This document shows positions 1 through 8,100 of a DNA stretch of 64,000 bases, piece by piece. Below the pieces are notes generated by a model. That model was not told the DNA's origin. It ran no database searches and worked only from the letters and a program-made list of their open reading frames with translations. The position numbers were made by a program, and so were the translations under genes. Location: positions 27,502 through 91,501 of IMG/VR virus record IMGVR_UViG_3300030060_008003; one strand, written 5' to 3'. Numbering within the stretch: position 1 is the first letter of the stretch; the number at the start of each line of letters is the position of its first letter. Source of the stretch: a virus.

Positions 1-27
1 AAAATATATTATATCAGCCCTAACTCA

Positions 28-366
28 ATGATAATGCAACAAAAAAAGAATAAGCTTAAAACTGCAGGTTATTTTATTAAGAGATTAAAAGATAACGACT
101 TCGTAACGTTACGAATATTTGACAAATATAGTGAATCAGATCCACGAAAGTGGACTGTTTTGGTCGACCCGGGAGGAGCTTCTGTTTTTGTTACATGTTT
201 TGAGAATACTCCATTTAAGGGAGAATATCTGTTTAACTTTAATGATGGAAATCAAATATTCAATAATAATTTTAGCTTAAAAACTGATTCTATTGAGGTT
301 GTTGTAAGTAAGTTATTAAAATCGGGAGTGCAGCAAAAGGATAAGAATGATTTTTTGAATAAATAA
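28..366 (+). CDS. Small phage protein, function unknown
   Basis: A 112-aa soluble protein with mixed alpha/beta composition, a basic N-terminus and no membrane segment. I do not recognise the family. Two in-frame ATGs lie at the start (28 and 34) and the sequence does not decide between them. Too little upstream sequence is in the window to judge a promoter. Its TAA stop overlaps the late promoter of the next gene. It sits upstream of RNase H and primase, so a role in DNA replication or late-transcription control is possible but is only an inference from position. Confidence 0.6.
   Translation: MIMQQKKNKLKTAGYFIKRLKDNDFVTLRIFDKYSESDPRKWTVLVDPGGASVFVTCFENTPFKGEYLFNFNDGNQIFNNNFSLKTDSIEVVVSKLLKSGVQQKDKNDFLNK
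358..365 (+). promoter_or_regulatory. T4-type late promoter core for the gene at 371
   Basis: AATAAATA, followed by 5 bases and then ATG. The TAA stop codon of the upstream gene overlaps the element. Confidence 0.65.
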
Positions 367-370
367 TTAT

Positions 371-715
371 ATGAGTGATGATCAACCAGAAAAAGATTCC
401 GAAGATTTTGAGGATCCGGTTGAAAATGATGAGGAATTAAGAGAATTGGTTGAAAAAGCTCTTAAGCAAAGTTTAGTTGAGAAAAAAACATTTAAGAGAA
501 GACAAGATTTAGCGCACAGACTAAGCAACATTATTAGCGAATATTTAGATTGTTATATTTTATTAGGTTATGATTTTCAAGGGCAATATTTAGACATTAA
601 AGCGTCTAAAACACCACAACAACAAGAAGCATTACATTCGTTTTTATTAAAATACTTTGCATCTGAAATGCATCATATAAAAGGTCATGGGTTCGGTCCA
701 GATGAAATATCGTAA
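371..715 (+). CDS. Small acidic phage protein, function unknown
   Basis: A 114-aa protein with a strongly acidic N-terminal 30 residues, then a predicted helical domain containing LSNIISEYLDCYILLGYDF. No catalytic motif is visible. It has its own late-type promoter 5 bases before the ATG and no Shine-Dalgarno sequence. Its 3' end overlaps the start of the next gene by 14 bases, implying coupled expression. I do not recognise the family. A T4 gp33-like role was considered because gp33 lies near rnh in T4, but I see no sequence similarity. Confidence 0.6.
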   Translation: MSDDQPEKDSEDFEDPVENDEELRELVEKALKQSLVEKKTFKRRQDLAHRLSNIISEYLDCYILLGYDFQGQYLDIKASKTPQQQEALHSFLLKYFASEMHHIKGHGFGPDEIS

Positions 716-1043
716 AAGAGATATATACGCAGTTGAGACGGGAGACTACGTAGGTAAAATGTTTGCAGTGGTAAAATTAAAAAAAGACACTATTGGCTGT
801 CTTATTTTACCACAAATGGAAAACGTTGATGTTCCGATAGAATCATTTGATAACGGAAGGAACAATGATATAATTAAATTAGTAGAGAAGCTTCCTAAAG
901 ACGTGTATTCTGTTATAGAGGCTCAATATAATAAAAATGAAAACTCTAATAATAGACGGGAACAATTTAATACACCGAACATATCATACAGCGAAAATCC
1001 AGTCGAAGAAGACGAAGAATCACACGGATTACCAAGTAAGTAA
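702..1043 (+). CDS. Small phage protein overlapping the RNase H gene
   Basis: About 113 aa. I chose the ATG at 702 (MKYRKRDIYAVETGDYVG) over the one at 687 because the conserved-looking protein begins there, but the choice is uncertain. The N-terminal two thirds resemble a compact beta domain. The last 35 codons are polar and acidic and are read in a different frame across the first 107 bases of the RNase H gene. The function is unknown. The overlap suggests translational coupling to the exonuclease. Confidence 0.55.
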   Translation: MKYRKRDIYAVETGDYVGKMFAVVKLKKDTIGCLILPQMENVDVPIESFDNGRNNDIIKLVEKLPKDVYSVIEAQYNKNENSNNRREQFNTPNISYSENPVEEDEESHGLPSK

Positions 1044-1821
1044 CTTCCATATTTACTTTACGCTTAACGCTGTTAGCTCCTACGTGAAGCAGTTTGTTCC
1101 TGATACTACAATATTTGTATGGGATGAAAAGCAAGACTATAAACCCAATATACGAAAGAGTATCCTTAAGGAATATAAGGGTAATCGATCTAAAGATTCT
1201 TCACCTCATCAAAATAACGAGGTAATTAAGTCCATACTCTACTCAATGGGTATCAATTCTATCTTTCCTCGCGAACTAGAGGCAGATGATATTGTTGCAT
1301 ACATTTGTAGAGAGCACGAAGGTTCAAAAGTAATTATCTCAGTAGATAGAGACTTTCTGCAGTTAGTTAGTTCCGAGTGTACCTTATACGATCCGATACG
1401 TAAGAGATTCTTTGAAGATAGTAATTTTGAAGAGCAGACAGGATATAAGGATGTTGAGCAATGGTTTACTGCAAAATGTTTAACAGGTGATAAGTCGGAT
1501 AATGTACCAGGTATACCTCGCTTTGGTAAAGCTTCAGTTAAAAAATATTTTGAAGATCCTGGATTTATGCTAGATGATTCTCAACGCGAAATATTCAAAC
1601 GAAACGTAGATATATTTTGTTTAGATAAGTATGAGTCTCTACCTGATGAAGCACAATACTATAAAGATCAATTAGCTGTTAAAGTTGATCCTTCATATAA
1701 GGTATTTCTTGAATATTGTGAGGAATATTCCTTTAAGAGAATTCTAGATAAAAAAGAAGATTGGCATAATTTGTTTTTCATGAAAAGCTTATATAATAAG
1801 TTAAATGATATCGCTTCCTGA
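937..1821 (+). CDS. rnh: T4-type RNase H / 5'-3' flap exonuclease
   Basis: A 294-aa FEN/PIN-fold nuclease that removes RNA primers and flaps from Okazaki fragments in the phage replisome. Visible motifs in order: N-terminal LIIDGNNLIHRTY with the first metal-binding Asp; the acidic cluster ELEADDIVAYI near residue 120; SVDRDFLQL; and the helix-hairpin-helix region LTGDKSDNVPGIPRFG, which carries two further Asp residues and binds DNA. The length matches T4 RNase H (about 305 aa). The start lies inside the preceding gene and no Shine-Dalgarno sequence is seen. The TGA stop overlaps the start of the primase gene, so the two replication genes are coupled. Confidence 0.9.
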   Translation: MKTLIIDGNNLIHRTYHTAKIQSKKTKNHTDYQVSNFHIYFTLNAVSSYVKQFVPDTTIFVWDEKQDYKPNIRKSILKEYKGNRSKDSSPHQNNEVIKSILYSMGINSIFPRELEADDIVAYICREHEGSKVIISVDRDFLQLVSSECTLYDPIRKRFFEDSNFEEQTGYKDVEQWFTAKCLTGDKSDNVPGIPRFGKASVKKYFEDPGFMLDDSQREIFKRNVDIFCLDKYESLPDEAQYYKDQLAVKVDPSYKVFLEYCEEYSFKRILDKKEDWHNLFFMKSLYNKLNDIAS

Positions 1822-2866
1822 AGATTTTGTTATACTAAAATTCTTTGAGCTAGGTTTTTATCCTAAGTATAACAAATTTAATAACGTCTACCAATGCAGC
1901 TGCCCTATCTGCAGAGAAGGTAAGTCGTTAGGTAAAAAAAGACGATGTTATTATATACCTAAAAATGAGAATATATTTTGTCATAACTGTGGATGGTCTG
2001 GTAAACCGTTAAGATGGATAAAAGAGGTATCAGGTACTACAGATAAAGATATAATTAAAGAATTAAAAGATCATGTTCCGGACGCTGCAGATATTATTGA
2101 AAGAAGTGAAGATACTAAACCAAACTTTAAAGTCGCTACCTTACCTAAGGATAGTATTAATTTGTCTGATGAGCTTCAGCTTAACTTTTATAATAGTAGT
2201 AACGTTGTTACAGCTGTTAGACATCTAATTAAAGAGCGGCGATTAGATACAGCGATAAATAAACCTTCATCGTTATATGTATCATTAACTGATATGGTAC
2301 ATAAAAATAGACTCGTTATACCCTTCTTTAACGAGCATGATGAAATTGAGTTCTATCAAACAAGGACGGTTCTAAACAAAGATAATAAAGTTAAACCGAA
2401 ATACTTAGGAAAGGTAAATGCTGAAAAAACTCTCTTTAATATTGATCGTGTAAGTAATGATCATGACTGCGTTTATATATTTGAAGGACCGATTAATGCT
2501 TTTTTTACGAAAAATTCAATTGCTGTAGCAGGTATTACTGAACGTGGTAAATCATTTACACAGCGACAAGAGGAGCAGTTAAATACAACGCTTAAATGGT
2601 ATGATAAGACGTGGATACTTGATTCACAGTGGGTTGATCAAGCATCCTTAGTAAAGTCTGAAGTACTACTCAAACAAGGGGAGAGAGTGTTTATATGGCC
2701 GGAAAAGTTTGGCAAGAGATTTAAAGACTTTAATGATATTGCTATTGCTTGTAAGATAGATGAAATAAAGTGGAGCTTTATAGAAAAAAATACCTTCGAC
2801 GGAATCGAAGGTATTGTGAGATTATCTGAGATTAAAAAGTACCGTAATCAAACGTATTTAAATTGA
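1805..2866 (+). CDS. gp61: DNA primase (T4 gp61-like)
   Basis: A 353-aa DnaG-type primase that makes RNA primers with the replicative helicase. The N-terminus has a zinc-binding module with CSCPIC and, about 25 residues on, CHNCGWSG. The central part holds the TOPRIM core, with the catalytic Glu in VYIFEGPINAFF and the acidic pair in WILDSQWVD. The length is close to T4 gp61 (342 aa). It overlaps the end of RNase H by 17 bases. Its last 60 bases carry a hairpin that reads as a terminator for the convergent gene, and its stop overlaps that gene's stop. Confidence 0.88.
   Translation: MISLPEDFVILKFFELGFYPKYNKFNNVYQCSCPICREGKSLGKKRRCYYIPKNENIFCHNCGWSGKPLRWIKEVSGTTDKDIIKELKDHVPDAADIIERSEDTKPNFKVATLPKDSINLSDELQLNFYNSSNVVTAVRHLIKERRLDTAINKPSSLYVSLTDMVHKNRLVIPFFNEHDEIEFYQTRTVLNKDNKVKPKYLGKVNAEKTLFNIDRVSNDHDCVYIFEGPINAFFTKNSIAVAGITERGKSFTQRQEEQLNTTLKWYDKTWILDSQWVDQASLVKSEVLLKQGERVFIWPEKFGKRFKDFNDIAIACKIDEIKWSFIEKNTFDGIEGIVRLSEIKKYRNQTYLN
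2784..2815 (-). terminator. Intrinsic terminator inside the primase coding sequence
   Basis: An 11-bp perfect stem (789-799 paired with 805-815 of the 2 kb block, that is 2789-2799 with 2805-2815) with a 5-base loop. Read on the minus strand it is followed by a run of seven T. It lies just downstream of the minus-strand gene at 2848-3285 and would end that transcript while serving as codons of primase on the other strand. Confidence 0.7.
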
Positions 2867-3285
2867 GCATTTCCAGTTTGAGCGATATAACCCTTAAAGG
2901 ACTCATTTAGAGCAGCAAGCTCTGTAGCAACTCTAGCAATTTTACGTTGCTCGGAAGCTTTCATACGGTCAAAGATTGTATCGGGTTCGGCATTAGCTAA
3001 TAAAGTTTGAATAGAGTCTGGAGAAGAGCCGTTTAAGTACTCTAGAAACTGCTCAATTTCACCAACCCAACCTTCAAGCTTAGTTCTCATAGCCGCGTTG
3101 CGCTCACTAACAGCTTGTGCAGCCTTTACATTTGGATCTTCATCAACAGCAACTTCATCAACTTCAACATCTACGTCAAAATCACCAGCTTCAGTATTAT
3201 CCTCTAACTCCGCTTCAAAAGCTGCTCTCTCCTCTTCAGCTTGCTCGTTAAGAGATTTTAAAAAACGTTTCTCAAATTTGGTCAT
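2848..3285 (-). CDS. Acidic late protein, possible virion or prohead component
   Basis: 145 aa with a charged N-terminal half, including an Asp/Glu/Val-rich stretch (residues 28-50), and a helical C-terminal half. There is no enzyme motif. A late promoter (ACTAAATA) ends 5 bases before the ATG, so expression is late. Charge and promoter would fit a prohead core or other minor virion protein, but I see no specific family match. It converges on primase, overlaps its 3' end and has its terminator inside it. Confidence 0.6.
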   Translation of the reverse strand: MTKFEKRFLKSLNEQAEEERAAFEAELEDNTEAGDFDVDVEVDEVAVDEDPNVKAAQAVSERNAAMRTKLEGWVGEIEQFLEYLNGSSPDSIQTLLANAEPDTIFDRMKASEQRKIARVATELAALNESFKGYIAQTGNAQFKYV

Positions 3286-3290
3286 AAAAT

Positions 3291-3298
3291 TATTTAGT
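3291..3298 (-). promoter_or_regulatory. Late promoter core for the gene at 3285
   Basis: ACTAAATA on the minus strand, 5 bases before the ATG. It forms a head-to-head pair with the plus-strand promoter at 3305. Confidence 0.75.
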
Positions 3299-3304
3299 CT
3301 CTAG

Positions 3305-3312
3305 CATAAATA
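3305..3312 (+). promoter_or_regulatory. Late promoter core for the gene at 3318
   Basis: CATAAATA followed by ATTAC and ATG. The same string AGCATAAATAATTACATG recurs at 47035-47052. Confidence 0.8.
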
Positions 3313-3317
3313 ATTAC

Positions 3318-3644
3318 ATGGATGGACCAGAATTTCCTTACAGTGTAGGCCCAGAAGATAAGCCTATCAACTTTCATATGAATGCTTCAGATCAAATGGG
3401 TATGTATAAGGATAATGAAAAACACCAAAAAGCTCCACCTATTTTACCGTATCACTTACAGCAAATGAATCAGCTCCTAGGAGACACGTTTACAAATTTA
3501 GTTGAAGTAAGAAATATGTTAGCCGCGGCAAAATCTAATGAAAATATTGCTGGTGGTGTTATTGATCAAATTAACAATAAAATTGATCAAATTAACGAAC
3601 TACTACTTGATATTCCGGAGGATATGGCTAAAATAGCTATATGA
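3318..3644 (+). CDS. Small late protein, function unknown
   Basis: 108 aa with a polar N-terminus and a helical C-terminal half, including a heptad-like repeat of IDQINNKIDQINELL that suggests a coiled coil. Its late promoter lies 5 bases before the ATG. It overlaps the next gene as ATATGA, so the two are coupled. It is probably a minor virion or assembly protein, inferred only from promoter class and coiled coil. Confidence 0.6.
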   Translation: MDGPEFPYSVGPEDKPINFHMNASDQMGMYKDNEKHQKAPPILPYHLQQMNQLLGDTFTNLVEVRNMLAAAKSNENIAGGVIDQINNKIDQINELLLDIPEDMAKIAI

Positions 3645-4096
3645 CTATCTTAAGGTCGCTTTTTATTACCATATTAGTATCTCTTGCTATTGGTTTTGGA
3701 TTACGTAATATATTTGGATTTTGGGAGACTGCAGTTCTCGTATTTGTTTGCCAGTTTTTAATTGCTTTTATTGTTTCATCTCTAAAGATTAACAGAGTAG
3801 ATAATCTTACTGCAGAGTTTGAAGGAGAATTACAACAACTTCTTGATCTCAATGAAGCGACAATTGTATGCCCATGTAATAATAATACCTTTCAGCAAAA
3901 TGTATTTATTAATATGGATAATACATTTACTTGTGACAAATGTAATAACACATATAGAATAGATGTTAACTTAGTACCGACACTCCTAACAGAAACTATT
4001 GATGTTAATAAGACATTTACTGATTTAGCTAAAGAAATAAAAGAAAGCGATGATATAAAAATAACATCTGACTATAAGCCAGGAACGGAACTATAA
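3641..4096 (+). CDS. Membrane protein with a cytosolic zinc-ribbon-like domain
   Basis: 151 aa. Two adjacent hydrophobic segments (about residues 5-22 and 28-46) form a membrane hairpin. The rest is soluble and carries two Cys pairs, VCPCNNNTF and FTCDKCNNTY, spaced like a zinc ribbon. Its start overlaps the stop of the late gene upstream, so it should be co-expressed late. No known family is recognised. A membrane hairpin with a metal-binding domain could act in late envelope remodelling or host control, but that is speculation. Confidence 0.6.
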   Translation: MTILRSLFITILVSLAIGFGLRNIFGFWETAVLVFVCQFLIAFIVSSLKINRVDNLTAEFEGELQQLLDLNEATIVCPCNNNTFQQNVFINMDNTFTCDKCNNTYRIDVNLVPTLLTETIDVNKTFTDLAKEIKESDDIKITSDYKPGTEL

Positions 4097-4102
4097 TATA
4101 AT
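4087..4102 (+). promoter_or_regulatory. GGAAC-box promoter for the gene at 4109
   Basis: GGAACTA-N3-TATAAT followed by 6 bases and ATG. The 25-base stretch ending in the ATG is nearly identical to that before the gene at 29896. Confidence 0.7.
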
Positions 4103-4108
4103 TATATT

Positions 4109-4342
4109 ATGAATAAACATGAATTTAAACTGAAAGACGGTACAACGAAGACGATGGACTTTGATGAACTAGTTCGTTGGGCTTGTCTAATTGAAGCGCT
4201 TGAAGTAGTAGGTGGTAGAGAAGATATCGATATTGAAAGTAATAACTGGATTAAGCCTCTCGCTTTTCAAAAGTATATTGATGAAAGATTTCATTCAATG
4301 AAGCATGATCTCAAGGTAGAAGCTACTTTAGGTAACTTATAA
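4109..4342 (+). CDS. Small early-type protein, function unknown
   Basis: 77 aa, soluble and mixed in charge, with no recognised motif. It is driven by a GGAAC-box / TATAAT promoter placed so that transcription should begin at the ATG, which marks it as an early or middle gene. It converges on the glycosyltransferase gene with a 6-base overlap of stops. Confidence 0.55.
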   Translation: MNKHEFKLKDGTTKTMDFDELVRWACLIEALEVVGGREDIDIESNNWIKPLAFQKYIDERFHSMKHDLKVEATLGNL

Positions 4343-5164
4343 ACCTAATTCTTCTTTTACAGTTTGGATATATTCTGCTGATACTTTGTCTTTAAATCTT
4401 TTGATTATTTCATTAGTATCTTTTCCAATTTCTTGGAATCCAATCATATAATTACGGAATCTATCTTCTTTAGTTGGGCGATAAGGAACACCAGTGGGTC
4501 TACCAAAGCGATGTAACCATCGAAGAAATGGTAAACAAACAGCCTTTCGCCCAGCTAATCTATATTTTTCATGAATATAGCCTTCTTCACCACCAAACCC
4601 TCTAAACTTTTTATTAAAGCCTAACCAGCTATCTTTTCTACATGTAAATAAACCTAAACCTTGTGCTGGTATTTCAAATGGTTTATTATTAGGATCTTTA
4701 CCTCGTTTATCTGTATCCCAAACACCCCACATATCACTGCCCCACTTATCGAGATTAAAGTGGGTGCTTACGTTCTTCATATCATCGTATATTAACGGTC
4801 CCTGTAAAAGGTTTTGATGATCTTTACCCGCGTCGTAAAAATCTAAAAGCTTTTTTAAGCTGCCAGGATCTAATAATACATGACAATCTAATACTAATAC
4901 GTATTCAGTGTTAGCTAAACCAAATATTTTATCTCTTAAAGAGGTTGCTGAAAAACCATCAAACTCAACATATGTTACAGGCTCTTTAAGCCAGTCGACA
5001 AACTTACGGATCTCTCTTCCTTGTGCTGATTTAGGATTATTGTTAATGATAACAAATTCTAACCTATCTAATACCTCTTTATGGTGTAATCTTAAGGATT
5101 GAATTGTAAAATAGAGACCTTCATAGTCATCGTAAACGCAAGTTCCAATAGTTAGTTTTCCCAC
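4337..5164 (-). CDS. GT-A glycosyltransferase, family 2-like
   Basis: 275 aa. The N-terminus IGTCVYDDYEGLYFTIQSL and the following FVIINNNP resemble the nucleotide-binding start of GT2 enzymes. LVLDCHVLLDPGSL takes the place of the DxD metal/sugar-nucleotide motif (here Asp-Cys-His), and GFGGEEGYIHEKYRLAG resembles the acceptor/catalytic ED region. It probably transfers a sugar to a virion or host surface glycan. It lies directly downstream of the fibre genes with an 11-base gap and no promoter of its own, so it should be transcribed with them. Confidence 0.7.
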   Translation of the reverse strand: MGKLTIGTCVYDDYEGLYFTIQSLRLHHKEVLDRLEFVIINNNPKSAQGREIRKFVDWLKEPVTYVEFDGFSATSLRDKIFGLANTEYVLVLDCHVLLDPGSLKKLLDFYDAGKDHQNLLQGPLIYDDMKNVSTHFNLDKWGSDMWGVWDTDKRGKDPNNKPFEIPAQGLGLFTCRKDSWLGFNKKFRGFGGEEGYIHEKYRLAGRKAVCLPFLRWLHRFGRPTGVPYRPTKEDRFRNYMIGFQEIGKDTNEIIKRFKDKVSAEYIQTVKEELGL

Positions 5165-5175
5165 ACTAATAATTA

Positions 5176-8100
5176 CTAAAACTGCAAGTTATTGCAATCT
5201 TCATCCTCCGGACAAATAGTTGTAGTCACCGTTAATACAGGAGGAACTGTCGTTGTCGTAGTAGTTGTCGTTGTCGTAGTAGTCGTAGTTGTAAGCTCGT
5301 CCATTATGAACGGTGTTTGTAACGGTAAAATAGGAGCCGGATATATAAATGTCGGTGGTTCCGGTGGTTCTGGCGGTTCCGGTGGTTCCGGTGGTTCGGG
5401 AGGCAGAGTAACTACTGGGTCACGAGGGTCCGGAGGACCGCCAAAGTCATTCGGTGTAACAATATGTGGTGGAATAGTCGTACACGGAGGTGGAGGAGTA
5501 GTATATACTGGCGGCGTCGTATACGGGGGAGTAGTGTACGGAGGTGTAGTGTATGGGGGTGTCGTATACGGAGGAGTAGTTTTATAAGGTGGTTCAGTTG
5601 TAGGATCTTCATATATCCTAAAATCACTACCACTTCCGTCAGTTGGATCAGAAAATATTAATCCAGGTAAATCAATTGTTATATCAATCGGGCTACCGTT
5701 TAATGAACCATCTGATTCGTCATCTGGCTCAGGGTAAGGATTATAGCATATACCCTCTTCATTACGCCTCCAGCCATCAGGGCAAACATCCACACATTCT
5801 CCGTTAACTCTTTCCTTACCTTCAGGACACGGTGGTGGGGTTACTGGAGGCGTTGTATCATCCGGTGGAGGAGTCGTACCATCATCCGGTGGAGGAGTCG
5901 TACCATCATCCGGTGGAGGAGTTGTATAACCACCACCTGGATCAGGTGTAGTGTCTGTACCGTCCCCTGCACCCTTTAAAAGTTCTTCATCAATATCAAC
6001 TGTGTTAGGTGTATAATCACCACCGTACACACCCATCGTTTCACCTGCTAGTCTAGTTATTGCATTGTTTATAAGCTCCTGTATTGCAAGTGTACCGTAG
6101 AAAGGACCACCGCTAGTAGTAAAATGAGTTTCAATTAGAATCGGTGTATTATTTGTATATATAAAAGTAGGGGAACTACTATCGCCTTTTTGTAATGGTT
6201 CATTGATGTAATTATCAGACTCTCGATATTCTTCGTCAACTTGATCGTGTGGTGGAAATGTAATATTAACACCATTATTAGATCCCCCTCCATATTTTAC
6301 AATAAGCGCTTTTCTTTCTTGATCCGTGCGTACAAAATGACCACCTTTTAGAATTTCTGAATATTCAGTCAAACTCTTAGGTTGAGGTAGTGAGTAAATT
6401 GTTACATTATCAACCGGTTCATTGAGTAAACCAACAGTTACATCATACTTATCAGAACCTCCGACTTCCCGATCTAGATTTTGCGTTAAAACTATCCTTC
6501 TAGTAATTCTATTTCCATTTTTATCTACAAAAACTACTTCACCGCCAAATGGATCATTAGGACCATATAAAACAGGCCAATGTTTTGATATGACGACATG
6601 CTGCGGGGTTATTAATGTAGCTGCCTTTCTCCATGGAGGTGGTCTATCATTTTGATTTTGTGGTGACCATGTTTCTGCACCAGCCTCATTAACTCCGGAA
6701 AAATCTACTTTTGACAGCCCATTACCAAAGTTAATAGGCATTGCATCTAAAAGAACCTTATTTATATTCTTAGCTGTTTGTGATGGCTCTCGCGCAGCTA
6801 GCTGCGACTCTATAGTCTCTGGGTCTTCAAATACTAAATCCGGATTATCGTCTAAAAACTTTTGGATAATACCGAGATCATCGTCTAGAAAACGCATCTG
6901 TATAAGCTTAGCATCCGCCGGCAGATTACTATCTCTGATTTCTACGTACTTTGCGTATGTTTCCTCAGCCAGTTCAACTATTTTTGTCCAGGTTAATAAC
7001 TCTAATTGACTAATTAGCCTTCGTTCACGAGCCTCGAAGCGTTTAGCAGCAATTTCTTCAATTCTAGCCGCTCGATCTATACCTTGTTGTCTTTGAGATT
7101 CTAATTCTAGCTCAGCCTGCGATGTTCGATCCTCTTCTTCTTGTCTTTTCGCTTCAGCACGAGCTTCTGCTTCCTTTACTTTATCATCACTAACTTGCTG
7201 AATAGCTTGTTGTCGAGCTTGAGCTGCATTAAATAAAAACTGATTTATTAATACTGTTGTTGTACCTAACGAATTAATTTGATCAATATACTCTTGCTTT
7301 CTATAATAAGGTATAACATCCTCGCCTAATGAACTTATCGCCCGGTCTTTTATTGCATTAAGTCTTTCGAGCCTTTCTGCTACAACTCGCGCAGCAGCAT
7401 CTGCTGAAGCCTTATCAGCAGCGCGCTGCGCTGCATCCACCGCCCCTTTAAGTGATTCTATTTTTGCAAGTATGCTAACAAAAGCTGCCGCAAGGTTAAG
7501 AGCTGTAATTTTACTAGCATTTGTCCTCTGTGTAATTTGCCAGACAGCTGCTTGACTCCCAACTTGGCCTGTTTTATATGTTTCCTCTGCAAAAACAGCT
7601 GCAGCGTCTATAGCTTGTGATGCGCTTACAATATTATTATAAACATCTGTTATCGCAGTATTTGATAATACATTAAAATTATTAGCTGTAGTTAACCATT
7701 GGTTAACACTCATCAAAGCCATAGCAACCTTTCCATTTGCTAAGTTCGCTGAGTCTCTGGCTCTTTCAGCCATGTCATTTAGATTTGTAACTCGATCTAC
7801 AAAACTTTGCGGAAATTCATTAGGCCTTCTTTGATTTTGTGCTCTTAATGACAAGCCAAGTGTTCCGGGTGAGTAACCGCGACCTCCGGAGGCGTTCGTA
7901 CCTGCTCCAATTGTATTCTCAGCAGCAGTAACTGATTCTTCAGCTAACACAGCTGCCGCTGCTAACGGATCGCGTATTGTATCAACAATATCACTCTTAC
8001 TAATCGTAACAGTTTCCGTCTCTGGAGCTGATTCGAGGTCTTCAGTAAGGCCACTTAACCCACTGTCACCAGGATAAGTTACCGTTGGGGTAGTTCCTCC

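Noticed and set aside
4327-4345. Possible terminator TTAGGT/ACCTAA between the convergent genes at 4342 and 4337
   Set aside because: Only six weak pairs with a nine-base loop and no proper T-run.
5225-5330. Poly-Thr tract as a slippage-prone phase-variation switch
   Set aside because: The codons are mixed (ACA, ACG, ACT) and not a uniform microsatellite, so simple slippage is unlikely.
5192-5587. Open plus-strand frame rich in Val and Gly over the fibre gene
   Set aside because: It is the complement of the Thr/Pro repeat region of the 1209-aa protein, has no promoter, and its composition is a by-product of the repeats.
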